Shown in pieces: positions 27,950 to 37,485 of a DNA stretch of 64,000 nucleotides (within the stretch, counting starts at the first letter, position 1; the number at the start of each line of letters is the position of its first letter). The stretch is from Vampirovibrio chlorellavorus. Its GTDB lineage: Bacteria > Cyanobacteriota > Vampirovibrionia > Vampirovibrionales > Vampirovibrionaceae. The notes below the pieces were generated by a model. That model searched no databases, was not told the origin of the DNA, and saw only the letters and a program-made list of their open reading frames with translations. The translations under genes were made by a program, and so were the position numbers. The stretch is taken from assembly GCF_003149375.1 (NCBI RefSeq), contig NZ_QFWH01000010.1, positions 1-64,000 on the forward strand, given 5' to 3'.

Positions 27950-28816
27950 ATGCGTTCACGGCTAAAACTACACTGTAAAGCGCTGTTTACCGCCGCAGGA
28001 TTTTCGGGCATGGTGCTGGCTTTGACTTTCTTTTTCTACGATGGCCCCCTGCACCCGCCGGAGTTCATTCCCTCGGCCCAGGCCACCGATGAAAAGCCAC
28101 TGGCAAGCGAACAGAGCAAACAAGCCACCTCCCCCACTTCGGAAAGCAGTCTGGAAAGCCTGTTAAAACCCACCCAGTGGGCCAATCAATCTTTGGATGG
28201 CAACACCATACGCCTTCGAGTGCTGCAATCCCCCTTAACCCTGGCCGAAACCAGCCAGCAATCCGGGCTGGAGGCTTTTGAGTATGCAGCAGCCCTGTAT
28301 GGGCAAATGGCCCGACAAATACCCAGCCAGACATTATCCGACCAGTTGACGGCCTTACAACTGAAAGCTCAGGCCATGGCCCAGAGCATACGACAAGCCG
28401 GAACGCTGCGCTTTGAAGGTCGTCCTACCGAGGACATGGCCCATTTGCAGGTCCGTGCCCTGTTGGCCAACCATCTGGGGCAACTCCACGCCGGTAGTCA
28501 GGTGACCGCCCGATACAACCAGCACGGGCAATTACTGGAAGAGACAAAAACCAGCGCTCAGCCCGGAAAAGCCCTACTGAGTTATGAGGGCAGCCTACGA
28601 GACCTTTTGCGAAACCCGGATGCCGCCCGCTATCCTGAGACCCTGCGCTTCATCCAGCAAGAGAGCGCTATTCTGGCCCAGTTGGCCCGGCACCTCACCT
28701 TGCGCTGGGACAGCGTGCATTATTGTCCGCAGGAATGCCAGCCCATTTCCACGGAAATGCGGATTTATATGCAACAAACCCTGCCCGCCGACACCCTGGC
28801 CTCCGCCACGTTATAA
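27950..28816 (+). CDS. Unknown membrane-anchored or secreted protein, 288 aa
   Basis: The N-terminal basic stretch and a hydrophobic helix (~11-29) suggest an uncleaved anchor or signal peptide; the rest would be extracytoplasmic. The exported part is Gln/Ala/Ser-rich and helical, and no domain is recognised. The preceding 254 bp after pyrG hold no gene I can support, only a weak hairpin (CAGCGG/CCGCTG near 27708). The stop codon leads directly into a purine-rich tandem repeat. The TPR protein and glycosyltransferase genes that follow point to an envelope-related cluster. Confidence 0.68.
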   Translation: MRSRLKLHCKALFTAAGFSGMVLALTFFFYDGPLHPPEFIPSAQATDEKPLASEQSKQATSPTSESSLESLLKPTQWANQSLDGNTIRLRVLQSPLTLAETSQQSGLEAFEYAAALYGQMARQIPSQTLSDQLTALQLKAQAMAQSIRQAGTLRFEGRPTEDMAHLQVRALLANHLGQLHAGSQVTARYNQHGQLLEETKTSAQPGKALLSYEGSLRDLLRNPDAARYPETLRFIQQESAILAQLARHLTLRWDSVHYCPQECQPISTEMRIYMQQTLPADTLASATL

Positions 28817-28874
28817 AATGGGACGGGGGCAACATGGGACAGGGCAAAATGGGAAAGGGTAAAATAGAGAGAGG
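28815..28874. repeat. Purine-rich ~15-bp degenerate tandem repeat
   Basis: Four units in a row (16, 15, 15 and 14 nt) of the form aaaatgggaaagggt, beginning inside the stop codon of the upstream gene. It lies in the 169-bp gap before the TPR gene. Its function is unknown. Confidence 0.65.
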
Positions 28875-28985
28875 ATCTCGTAAAGATGCGGTTTCTCCGG
28901 GGTACGGGCTCAGAACGTTTAAGTTCCAGTCCGGGTTGCCGATACCATAGGGGACCTCAGCCACAACCCCGCAGACTGAACCCCC

Positions 28986-29582
28986 ATGTTGCCGTCATTC
29001 CCCAACCAGCATCATTTTCAGCGCCACCCTGCCCAGCAACGACTGTCGGTAGTCGCCGGGCTGCTACTGGCCTGCCTGTTGCTGCCGCCCACCAAGGGAA
29101 TGGCTTACGATTTAAAGGACAACGCCATTGCCCACGCCCGCAACGGGCAACTGCTGATGGAGCGCCAGCAGTATGACGAGGCCATCGAGGAATTCAAGGC
29201 GGCCATTCGCCTGAACCCCTATGCCAGTATGGCCGCCTCCCTCTATAACAACCTGGGAATGGCCTATCGCCTGACCCAGAACTACCCCAACGCCTACGCC
29301 TCCTTTCAGCGAGCCATCCGGCTCCAGCCGCCCTTTGCCCTTTACTACCGCAACCTGATTGACACCTATCGCAGGGCCGGACAATTACCGGCGGTCAAAA
29401 GCCAACTAATCACGCGCACCCGGGACAACCCGGACAATGCCGAGGCCTGGTTTCTGCTGGGGCTGGCCTACCAGCAAGAAGGAACCCCCGAGCAAGCCCA
29501 GCCTTGTTTTGAGCGCTTTTTGAAACTGCAACCTGAAGCGGAACTAGCCCGGGCGGCGCAGGCCGCTTTAAAAGCACGGTGA
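28986..29582 (+). CDS. Exported TPR-repeat protein
   Basis: 198 residues. A signal peptide or anchor is predicted at ~20-42 (LSVVAGLLLACLLLPPTKGMA). At least three tetratricopeptide repeats follow, for example EAIEEFKAAIRLNPYASMAA, AYASFQRAIRLQPPFALYYR and AEAWFLLGLAYQQEG...CFERFLKLQP. TPRs mediate protein-protein contacts, so an envelope scaffold role is likely. No clear Shine-Dalgarno is seen at 28986, so the start could be slightly further in. The glycosyltransferase gene follows closely. Confidence 0.8.
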   Translation: MLPSFPNQHHFQRHPAQQRLSVVAGLLLACLLLPPTKGMAYDLKDNAIAHARNGQLLMERQQYDEAIEEFKAAIRLNPYASMAASLYNNLGMAYRLTQNYPNAYASFQRAIRLQPPFALYYRNLIDTYRRAGQLPAVKSQLITRTRDNPDNAEAWFLLGLAYQQEGTPEQAQPCFERFLKLQPEAELARAAQAALKAR

Positions 29583-29638
29583 TTTTCGGGTAGAATACAT
29601 TGAGTGAGACCATTGAACCGGAAGCGAACCGCACCCTT

Positions 29639-31561
29639 ATGAATTCAATCACAGTACTGGCCTCCTCCCTGGTTTTTTTAACGGAATTTTTGACGGTTTA
29701 TTTCCTCATTCGCCAACTCATCGTTATTCTGGCCGCCGAGCAAGGGCGCAAACACGACCTGATGAAGCGCCTTTACAAGCCGGGTCAGGATTTTCACCTG
29801 TCGGTGCTGGTGCCCTTCCTGAATCCCAACGATCACCCGGCCCTGTTGCAATTGCTCAACGCCATTCATCAGCAGGAATATCCGGCCAGCAAGGTGGCCG
29901 TGCATCTGGTTACCTCGCAGGACACCGCGCAAGAACTCATTCCCCAGTCCTTAAGGCCCAACGTCAAAGTCTGGCGGCATCCGGATGCCCAGCCCGGTTA
30001 CGAAAACGCCTTGGGCTGGCTGATTGAACGCTGTCTGGCAGCCGGTGGCAACGGCATGTTCGTCTTTCTCAAGCCCACCGATATTGTCAAAAGCGACTTT
30101 TTCCAGAATGTGGCCGCCCGTGGCGTGGACAGCTTCGCCATACAGGGTTACGTCGCCCTGAAAAATCCCCCGGAAACCCTATTGGCCCAAGTATCTGGCC
30201 TGACCAACCGGGTGTTCAACCGCATCGGCAACGCCGGACGGTATCATTTGGGCATGAGCTGCCGGTTGCTGGATAGCGGCTGGGCCATCAAGCAGGAAGT
30301 GCTGGAGATGATTCCCTACCGCCGGGGAACGGACACCGACAATCTGGAATATACCATTCGCCTGAATTTGCAGAACTTTAAAGTCACCTGGGCTCCCAAC
30401 GTGGTGGTTTACACCGACTCTCAGGTGGACGCCCAGGAGTACTTCACCCGCTGCGCCGGGGCCTGGTTCAACCGGCTTTCCCTGATTACCACCTACGGCC
30501 CGGCCCTGCTGACCCGCACCTTGCTGCGCTTTGACCTGAACCATGTGGAAAACCTGCTGGCCGCAGTCAGCCCACCCTACTTTATGCCCTTCCTGATGGT
30601 GTTGACCCTGGGCCTGCTGGATCAGTTCACCCTGATTCCTATCCCCGGAGAGCCCCTGTTCTGGGGTGTTATCGCGGCCCTGACCCTGGTTCTGAACGTC
30701 ATGGGACTGGTGGTGGCCCGCAGCAAGGCCGCCGATTACGCCACCATGATCATTTTCACCCCGCTGGCTTACGCGCTGGGAGCCTTGTTCTCCCCCCTGT
30801 CCTGCTACAACCTGCTCAAACGGCAGTTCTCCGATATGCCGACGGCGGGCAGCAGCTACCGCAAAGTTCGCCACACCCGCTTTAACGAGGATCTGGACCA
30901 TCTGCCGGACTTGTACGATGAAAGTCACGGACAAGCCCTGATTGAAGGGCTACTGAAGAAACAGGGCCCGGAAAGCGCCCTGAAATACGACAGCGTAGAC
31001 TTGCCCCTGTCCCCCAAGGCTTCCAAACCCCTGTCACTGGTTAAGTCCCGAGCCACCGAACCTCGCCCGGAACCCGAGACCGAGGGGACGCCCGAGTTAC
31101 CCCCTCCTCGCCAGAATCGGGAAACCGTAAAATCGGTGCCCCTCTCCAACGGTCGCAACCAGATTCAATGCCGATTGAAAACCCTGACCACCTTCAACGA
31201 TGAAGGACAGGAGCAGTATCGCCTGACGTTGGAGTACAAAAACAGCGCCTTTTCCACGGAATCCTACCGCATTCTGGATCAGGCCTTCTACGAGCTGCAT
31301 GCCAAACTGATTGGCCGAGGGCTGACCATTGTGACCTGCGGCAGTTGCGGCAACTTTTTTAACCCCACCGCCGATGTGCCCGGCGCCTTGAAAAATACCG
31401 CCGGGGTGTGCCTGTTTGACAAGACCGGAAAAGAAGTGAACCTCAATACCGACGCCGTTACGGTCGTAAGCCAGGCGTGTGATTACCACTGTCCGCTGGA
31501 CCAACGGGAAAGCATCGTGCGCCAATGGAAAGAGAGTCTGACCGCCAGCCGGTCCAACTAA
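29639..31561 (+). CDS. Membrane glycosyltransferase-like protein with C-terminal zinc-ribbon domain
   Basis: About 640 residues. An N-terminal membrane helix is followed by a GT2/GT-A-like domain (LSVLVPFLNPNDHPALLQLLNAIHQQ; later acidic and TDTDNLEYT segments) and then a set of membrane helices (~300-400), the layout of processive or membrane-bound family 2 glycosyltransferases. After a Pro/Glu linker comes a soluble C-terminal domain with CGSCGNFF...GVCLF and CDYHC, a likely zinc-binding fold. A TTG at 29600 is an alternative start. The canonical QxxRW of synthases is not apparent, so activity and substrate are uncertain. It overlaps the next gene by 37 bp. Confidence 0.68.
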   Translation: MNSITVLASSLVFLTEFLTVYFLIRQLIVILAAEQGRKHDLMKRLYKPGQDFHLSVLVPFLNPNDHPALLQLLNAIHQQEYPASKVAVHLVTSQDTAQELIPQSLRPNVKVWRHPDAQPGYENALGWLIERCLAAGGNGMFVFLKPTDIVKSDFFQNVAARGVDSFAIQGYVALKNPPETLLAQVSGLTNRVFNRIGNAGRYHLGMSCRLLDSGWAIKQEVLEMIPYRRGTDTDNLEYTIRLNLQNFKVTWAPNVVVYTDSQVDAQEYFTRCAGAWFNRLSLITTYGPALLTRTLLRFDLNHVENLLAAVSPPYFMPFLMVLTLGLLDQFTLIPIPGEPLFWGVIAALTLVLNVMGLVVARSKAADYATMIIFTPLAYALGALFSPLSCYNLLKRQFSDMPTAGSSYRKVRHTRFNEDLDHLPDLYDESHGQALIEGLLKKQGPESALKYDSVDLPLSPKASKPLSLVKSRATEPRPEPETEGTPELPPPRQNRETVKSVPLSNGRNQIQCRLKTLTTFNDEGQEQYRLTLEYKNSAFSTESYRILDQAFYELHAKLIGRGLTIVTCGSCGNFFNPTADVPGALKNTAGVCLFDKTGKEVNLNTDAVTVVSQACDYHCPLDQRESIVRQWKESLTASRSN

Positions 31562-32286
31562 AACTAGGCCCCATCGACTGGACGGCCAAAGGCCAGCCCC
31601 TGCGTCTGGTGTTTTTATCGCTGGCCATGCTGGCCCCCTGGTTTTGGGTGTGGCTGGGATTGCATATTCTGAAGGATTACCGGCTGACCATCCTGATGTA
31701 CGAAGTTCTGGGTTGCGGTTTGCCCATTTTATTAATACGCAACAAGCCCTTACCGCCCCTTTGGCCGTTTCGTTTCAAACGCCGCTGGATTTTCAGTGGC
31801 GCTATCGGGGTGAACCTGATTATTCTGGGTGTTTTCTGGCAGACCAACAGCTTTAACATGGACTGGGAGTGGTTCTATCAGCGTATGCAAACCACCCACC
31901 TGTTCATCAACACCGAATTCTGGCTGCTGGCCCTGTGCATTGTACTGCTCAATCCTTTTTTTGAAGAGATGTTCTGGCGGGGCATCATCTATCAGGAGCT
32001 AAAAGACTACACCACCCCACTCAAGGCCAACCTGATTTCCTCCTTCTTTTTTGGAGCCTGGCACTGGGTGGTCTTACAGGCTTACTGCACCCCGTTTTGG
32101 GCCCTCTGGCTGACGGTGGCCGTCATGCTGGGCGGTATTTTGTTTGCCTACACCTACGAGAAGAGCGGAACACTGGCCTCTGCCGTGATGCTACATGCCA
32201 CCGGGGCCGATTTACCCATGGTGTATGTGGTGTATAGCTGTGTTACCCAGGCTGGACAGTGGATGCACCAAAATCCGTTTATGTGA
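31525..32286 (+). CDS. CPBP-family intramembrane metalloprotease
   Basis: A 253-residue polytopic membrane protein with the CAAX/ABI (CPBP) signature: EEMFWRG (the EExxxR motif), FGAWHW (FxxxH) and a later HATGAD. Family members are intramembrane glutamate-type proteases or regulators of protein maturation. It overlaps the 3' end of the glycosyltransferase gene by 37 bp, so translation is probably coupled. Confidence 0.85.
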   Translation: MERESDRQPVQLKLGPIDWTAKGQPLRLVFLSLAMLAPWFWVWLGLHILKDYRLTILMYEVLGCGLPILLIRNKPLPPLWPFRFKRRWIFSGAIGVNLIILGVFWQTNSFNMDWEWFYQRMQTTHLFINTEFWLLALCIVLLNPFFEEMFWRGIIYQELKDYTTPLKANLISSFFFGAWHWVVLQAYCTPFWALWLTVAVMLGGILFAYTYEKSGTLASAVMLHATGADLPMVYVVYSCVTQAGQWMHQNPFM

Positions 32287-32444
32287 GCGCCACCAAAAAT
32301 TAAATTTTATAAAGCCAACCCTCAACTTTTCCGTGGGCCTGCCGAAATCATTCATAGTCAAAAAAAATCACCGGTTGGCATCCGTTTTCCACACAGTGTT
32401 TAAGGTCAAGCATCCAGGCCAATAAACGGATAGAGGGTTTCTAA

Positions 32445-33479
32445 TTGTTCGTAAAAGTTCCATTGAATGAACTGGCTGGCGTAAACACGCTGGAATTTAA
32501 CCTGTACACTATGACCGGTGAGCGGTTATATCCCGCTGGAACCATCCTGACGGATGACTTGCGGGGACATCTCAAACACGTCGGCGTCTACCGGGACAGT
32601 CAGGATCTCCCAAGGGCCACAGCCCCTGAATGGCCCGACCTTCCGGGTTTGGATCATTTCAACCACGAGGGACATATCTTTCAATTCGCGACGGGCTTAA
32701 CCCCGGCGGAAGCTCAGGACGCCCAACAGGAAAACACGAGTGAGCCTTTGTTGAGTGAGGACATGACCCAGGCCTTTCTGGGGTCCATTGGGTACTTCTG
32801 GCAGCGCCTGCAAAAGGGGGCCACCCCCGATATCGCCCTGTGCGAAGTGGCCCGGGACAAGCTGATAGCCGAGGTCACCTCCCAGGTGGATCAGATTCAG
32901 TACCTCAGTCAGGTGCGGGTGCGGGACGAGTACACCTACTCCCACATTCTGGATGTGACGGCCCTGAGCATCGCCCTGGCCATCCGGGCCGGATTCGGCA
33001 AGGCGGAAGTCAGGGAGATTGCCCTGGCCGCCATTTTGCATGATTTGGGCAAGCTGATGATCCCCCGGAATATTATGTTTAAAACCGGACGCCTCAGCGA
33101 AAAAGAGTTTGAAGTCATGCAACTGCACCCCGGTCTGGGCTACAAGGTCATTAAAGAAGTGCTGCGCTTGCCGGAGCCTATTGCCCTGCCCGCCCTGCAA
33201 CATCAGGAAATGTACGGCGGGGGCGGGTATCCGCTGGGGCTAAAGGGTGATGAGATTCATCCCTACTCGCATCTGGTGAAAATCGCCGATGTGTATGACG
33301 CCCTGACCTCCAAGCGCCCCTATAAGGAATCCATTCCCAGCAGCAAGGCCATTAAAATCATGTTGTCGGAAGGCGATAAAAGTTTCCACCCCGAACTGCT
33401 GGCCCAGTTCGTGCAACTGAGCAACTTCAAGGATTTCAGTCAGGACAGCCTGCCCCGACAGTGGGAAATGGCCTCCTAG
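32445..33479 (+). CDS. HD-GYP-type phosphohydrolase with altered motif
   Basis: A 344-residue protein. The N-terminal ~120 residues have no recognised domain. The C-terminal HD-GYP domain has the HD pair (H199-D200, HDLGK) and H228. The usual HHExxDGxGYP reads HQEMYGGGGYP here (H253, Q254, G258), so one His and the Asp are replaced. Intact members degrade cyclic di-GMP; this one may have changed metal content, changed substrate, or act only as a sensor. The start is a TTG at 32445, with AGAGGG 7 nt upstream. Confidence 0.8.
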   Translation: MFVKVPLNELAGVNTLEFNLYTMTGERLYPAGTILTDDLRGHLKHVGVYRDSQDLPRATAPEWPDLPGLDHFNHEGHIFQFATGLTPAEAQDAQQENTSEPLLSEDMTQAFLGSIGYFWQRLQKGATPDIALCEVARDKLIAEVTSQVDQIQYLSQVRVRDEYTYSHILDVTALSIALAIRAGFGKAEVREIALAAILHDLGKLMIPRNIMFKTGRLSEKEFEVMQLHPGLGYKVIKEVLRLPEPIALPALQHQEMYGGGGYPLGLKGDEIHPYSHLVKIADVYDALTSKRPYKESIPSSKAIKIMLSEGDKSFHPELLAQFVQLSNFKDFSQDSLPRQWEMAS

Positions 33480-33659
33480 AGAGGCCCGGAATGGAATCTT
33501 TCCACCACCTCCTGAATGCGGAGGACGCCGGGCCGCCTGCGGCAAGGTATACTGACTCTGCACCCGTGCAGCGTAGTTGGCCACCGGATCACAGCCGGAT
33601 CGCTGCCGGATAAAACCCAGTTAACCAAATCGGCCAGTCAAACGGAGATTGAGGGCAGC

Positions 33660-34142
33660 ATGACACCACCCAGCTGGGAGAGCATTCTCGGCGTAGCCAA
33701 ACCCGCTGGCTGTAACCTGAAAGCGGCCTGCTGCTCGGTGGCCGTGCCCAGCGTGCCGGTGTGGGAACTCTTCAGCAAGGCAGCCCAGGGCGATGAAACC
33801 AGCCGGGACTTTCTCAGCGTGTTTGTTCCCCATGCCAGCCATCAGGCGGCCCGGGACTTTTACCCGGAAGATCCCTCCCATATTGACCGGGTGCTGGCCA
33901 TGGTGACACAGCAAAAAACCAAGACCACCTTGCAGGCCCAACAAGTGGTCTTCTACCATTGCCGAAACCTTGGCCCGGACCGGCGATGCCAGATTTACGA
34001 GGATCGTCCCGGTTTTTGCCGGGATTACCCGGCCAGCCCCATGGCCCTGCTGGTCAAGGGCTGCGGCTACCAAAGCTGGGTAGCGGCCTGTAAAACCAGA
34101 CTGGCCGAGCTGGGCTACGAGATTGTGGGGGAAGCGCCCTGA
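33660..34142 (+). CDS. YkgJ-type cysteine-cluster protein
   Basis: 160 residues from the ATG at 33660, which follows a GAGGG site. The arrangement Cys18, CC (24-25), then HCRNLGPDRRCQIYEDRPGFCRDYP is that of the YkgJ/UPF0153 family, proposed to bind zinc or an iron-sulfur centre. The function of the family is not established. The open frame extends to 33516 but lacks support there; the 180 bp between it and the HD-GYP gene hold nothing else I recognise. Confidence 0.8.
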   Translation: MTPPSWESILGVAKPAGCNLKAACCSVAVPSVPVWELFSKAAQGDETSRDFLSVFVPHASHQAARDFYPEDPSHIDRVLAMVTQQKTKTTLQAQQVVFYHCRNLGPDRRCQIYEDRPGFCRDYPASPMALLVKGCGYQSWVAACKTRLAELGYEIVGEAP

Positions 34143-34258
34143 TCCCTGCCTCGGGCAGTGATGGCAAGCAGGCAAGTGATGACATTCAGGCCAGTCATGG
34201 CAAGCAGGTCTCCGCCATCATCCCACGCCCAAAGCCACCCCGCTCCCGGATGAAGGTG

Positions 34259-34504
34259 TTACTGGACTTTCTGAATCCACAGCTTCTGCAAGCCGTCCGC
34301 CAAAGCGTCCTCTCGCAAGATGGTGTGCCCTTCCTGACGAATGCTGTTGGGAATATTCAGCGAGGATTGACTATCCGCCAGAATCCACACCTCCAGCACC
34401 TCTCCCGGAGAGAGCTTTTCCAGCGCCAGTCGCGTTTTTACAAAGTTCAGCGGGCACTTGGTGGTTCTTAAATCCAGGGTTTGCACCGGGGTGGGCACCG
34501 TCAT
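34259..34504 (-). CDS. TusA/SirA/YeeD-family sulfurtransferase-like protein
   Basis: 81 residues with the family core LDLRTTKCPLNFVKTRLALEKL (the CPxP-type motif is CPLN here, keeping the active Cys) and a C-terminal beta strand. TusA-family proteins carry persulfide sulfur for tRNA thiolation, molybdopterin synthesis and similar reactions. It is a stand-alone gene with no adjacent tus or sulfur-oxidation genes. The second Pro of CPxP is not present. Confidence 0.82.
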   Translation of the reverse strand: MTVPTPVQTLDLRTTKCPLNFVKTRLALEKLSPGEVLEVWILADSQSSLNIPNSIRQEGHTILREDALADGLQKLWIQKVQ

Positions 34505-34636
34505 CTACAGGGTTCTCCGTTCAGTGTGAAAGGCCGACGCTCTCCATCTTAGTATCATCGTATCATCCCGTTCGAAACACCACCGCGTTAGCCAAAAGCC
34601 CGCCTTAGCCAGAACACGGAAAAGCGACCGGCAGCG

Positions 34637-35986
34637 CTACTCTTGCAGCTTCAGTTCCCGCATGCGCCGAAACAGATCGTAGAGAATCCAGTGGTGAGGG
34701 GAGCGCTTGCCCTCTTCCGGATGCACCAGATCGGCGGTAATCAGGCGCTTTTTCTCAATGCTGTACTCCCCGATGTGTAAGTGATCCAGCCCGGGAAAAA
34801 TCCGCACGTTGCGCACCGTGGCCATGTTGATCAGCCCCCAGATGTCCTCGTTGTAGGGCTTGGGGCTGGGTTTCAGGAACAGCATACTGCTGACGGGAAT
34901 GGCCCCGTCGTTATAGCGGTAGAGCAGGGTATTCTTGCCCTGTGGATCTTCCGGGGTGTAAGCGGGCACATTGGCCAGTTGCAGGCCCATATAGGTCAGT
35001 ACCCCGTGTACGGTAAAGCCATAAAAGGGCAGTACGGCATCCACCGCCGTACGGGGCAGGGTCAAGGACTTTTTCAAGGCGCTTTTCGGGTTGATGAGAT
35101 CCGGATCGGTGTAGGCGTTTTGCAGGTAACTGGCGTAAACAATGGTCTTTTTTCGGATGAGATCCGCGTTGGGATACTCTTCATAGGTCTTGGTCCTGAC
35201 GGTCACCTGATCGCCCGCCAGCGTATGGCTTTCTTCCGCATCAAACTGCGGACGGGAGCTGTCAAAGTTATCCCAGTTCAGCCCTCGCGTCAGGTTGCTT
35301 TTACTGAACATATACCCCCGGTACAGGGTGCGATCCCAGAAGCGGCGCAGGGGAGAGCGGGTAGGCGGGTTCAGGTACTCGCTAAACCAGTCCGGATCGA
35401 ACATAGGGGAACCATGAAAGGGAACGGCAATGGCGATAATGGTGTCAATCTTGCTCAATAGCGCCGGGTCTTTGGCCACTTCCCGGGCGATCACCCCGCC
35501 CAGGCTGTAGGTCACCAGCATAAAGGGCTGCGACGGGGGCAAGTCCCCAAAGCGGGTTTTCAGTTGCTTTACCAGCCCTTCGGCCTGTACATCCAGCTCT
35601 TCCTTGGAGTTGTACAGAAACACGTACAGCTTGAAGTAACGGTTAAAGGCCAAATCCTTACGAGCCACCTGACGAATGGCCCGCCACCAGGAGTTGTGCT
35701 GAAACTCTTCCGCCCGACCGGGCACCAGCAGGACCGGAATGCGATTCCCCAGGGGAGACCGCTCAAACTGATAGATCTGGTTCAAACTTTTGTAGGAACG
35801 CTGGCGGGGCAGTAAAAAGCCCTTGGAAAAATCATCCTCCCAGCCAGCGGCCTGACTCAAAGCCCCCCGGTGCGGGGCCTGATTATGCACGTTGGTGGCG
35901 CCAGCCGTCAAAACGGCTGCCCCCAGCTGCGTGAGCAAAAGAAAATTCACCAAAAGCGCTTTTAGAAGGCTGTTTTTCAAGTTCAT
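34637..35986 (-). CDS. Secreted lipase/esterase-like alpha/beta hydrolase
   Basis: A 449-residue protein. A signal peptide (~1-28) is followed by an alpha/beta hydrolase domain of the PGAP1/lipase type. The nucleophile elbow is TYSLGGVIAR (a GxSxG variant with Tyr in the first position), the oxyanion region is VLLVPGRAEEF, and late DLVHPEEG/HHW residues could supply the His. It would act outside the cytoplasm on esters or lipids. The exact substrate is unknown. It is followed by a 216-bp gap to the JmjC gene with nothing recognised. Confidence 0.75.
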   Translation of the reverse strand: MNLKNSLLKALLVNFLLLTQLGAAVLTAGATNVHNQAPHRGALSQAAGWEDDFSKGFLLPRQRSYKSLNQIYQFERSPLGNRIPVLLVPGRAEEFQHNSWWRAIRQVARKDLAFNRYFKLYVFLYNSKEELDVQAEGLVKQLKTRFGDLPPSQPFMLVTYSLGGVIAREVAKDPALLSKIDTIIAIAVPFHGSPMFDPDWFSEYLNPPTRSPLRRFWDRTLYRGYMFSKSNLTRGLNWDNFDSSRPQFDAEESHTLAGDQVTVRTKTYEEYPNADLIRKKTIVYASYLQNAYTDPDLINPKSALKKSLTLPRTAVDAVLPFYGFTVHGVLTYMGLQLANVPAYTPEDPQGKNTLLYRYNDGAIPVSSMLFLKPSPKPYNEDIWGLINMATVRNVRIFPGLDHLHIGEYSIEKKRLITADLVHPEEGKRSPHHWILYDLFRRMRELKLQE

Positions 35987-36202
35987 GGACCGCCTTGAGA
36001 AGAAAAGGTGATTAAAAACACCAGACCAAGCTATCTACCAATCTCATAGTAGCAGGAAATCCCGGTCGCGCCTAAATCTTTAATCGCCTCAATCTTTAAA
36101 TAAAGGCTGGCACCCCTGGGCAACCGCTGGAGAGACAATGGGCAGGCCCCGTCCAGCCACCGGGCTAGCAGGCCTGACGAACCGATGGGGCCTTGCAAAA
36201 CC

Positions 36203-37237
36203 CTAGTCAAAGTAGTCGTAGGTCGAGTAGATGGCCCCAAAGTTGTTGAAGGGGATGAAGTTGGTGTAGGTCATGGTGATAGAAATATCCACCCCGGCCA
36301 CATAATGCCAGTAGCCCACTGGCAAAAACAGGATTTCCCCGGGGGCCAGCATCACATCAATGGTGCGAATACCGGCAAACAGCGGGAAGCGTTCATAATC
36401 CGGGTTGCCCAAATCCACTTCCGAATAGCAATGCAGGTGGTTGTAAACCTCCGGCAGGCGGCTAGGCGGAATCATGCGCACCAGCTTGTGCCCTTTGACC
36501 TGGGCCATGAAGTTGTTGGTCAAATCGTGGTGCAAGGGGGTGATAATGCCCTTGGGGCCATACCAGAAAAAGCCCGGGTTGGCCGGATCGTCTTTCAGGT
36601 ACTCCGTAATCACCGGCACATCGTTCCACAAACCTTTTAGTACCGTGGCGTTATGCCCGGAGTTGTTGGCGGTCATGTAGTAGTTGTTGGTTTCCAGCCC
36701 ACTCTCCACCCAATCGATGTACTCCCCAAAGGGCATGCGTTTTTTGTACTGGTTGCTGTTAATCTCGTAGTTGGGGTCTTTGGAGCGTCCGCACTGGACT
36801 TCCACTTCCAGATGGCCATATTCGGCCTTCAGATACTCGGGCGTCCAGCGACTCATGGCGGGCCACTGATTCAGCATGCCGGTAATCACCACCGGGCGGT
36901 TGCGGTAGTAGTAGGCCTCGTAAAATTCATCCCGAGACAGTCGTTCCCGGCGCTCCACCCCGCCGTAATAGGGGGATTGCTCCGTCAGAATGGTCTGGCA
37001 CTGCAGCACCCAATCCCGCTTTTTTAATTTCAGGGCCAGGGATTGCGCCCCCTGGAGATAGGGGTGATTCAGGGCCAGCGCAACTTCCGCCTGTGCCAGC
37101 GCCTGAGAAAAGCCATTTTGGGCGAGTACCTGCACCACTTCCTCCGGGGGAATGCCTTGCAGCAGGTTTTTAGCCACCCACTGTCGCCAATCATGGGGCA
37201 AGACAGGCTCAACAGCATCGGAGGGGGACAAACTCAT
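36203..37237 (-). CDS. Cupin_8/JmjC-type Fe(II)/2-oxoglutarate oxygenase
   Basis: 344 residues from the ATG at 37237, chosen because TGAGGT precedes it; the frame extends to 37492 without homology-like sequence. The C-terminal JmjC domain has the facial triad H236-x-D238 (PLHHDLTNN) and H311 (VGYWHYVAG), plus the strand RPVVITGMLNQWPA typical of the family start. Such bacterial enzymes usually hydroxylate proteins or small molecules. It is divergent from the perR-rubrerythrin pair across a shared 366-bp control region. Confidence 0.85.
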   Translation of the reverse strand: MSLSPSDAVEPVLPHDWRQWVAKNLLQGIPPEEVVQVLAQNGFSQALAQAEVALALNHPYLQGAQSLALKLKKRDWVLQCQTILTEQSPYYGGVERRERLSRDEFYEAYYYRNRPVVITGMLNQWPAMSRWTPEYLKAEYGHLEVEVQCGRSKDPNYEINSNQYKKRMPFGEYIDWVESGLETNNYYMTANNSGHNATVLKGLWNDVPVITEYLKDDPANPGFFWYGPKGIITPLHHDLTNNFMAQVKGHKLVRMIPPSRLPEVYNHLHCYSEVDLGNPDYERFPLFAGIRTIDVMLAPGEILFLPVGYWHYVAGVDISITMTYTNFIPFNNFGAIYSTYDYFD

Positions 37238-37485
37238 TTCTGGGACCTCATTTCCGGAAAATTCAGGCGATACGAACCACAACAACCAGAACGCTGGTTC
37301 ATTCTCAATTGAAGCAGAATCCCCCCGGCAGAACAATGCACGGTCTGGAGGACATGGGCAAACGACACGCCCCATAAAGTCAGGAATTGAGCCACCCGCC
37401 GCAATCCATGGCGTAAAAGGCCCTGACAGGCACTTGAGTGCTTCTAAAGCCCTGACGACAATCCCCAAGACTTCCCCCTCCAAAC

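Noticed and set aside
32287-32444. Possible tRNA or riboswitch in the gap before the HD-GYP gene
   Set aside because: GCCAAC/GTTGGC arms occur, but no cloverleaf, T-loop or known riboswitch core is visible.
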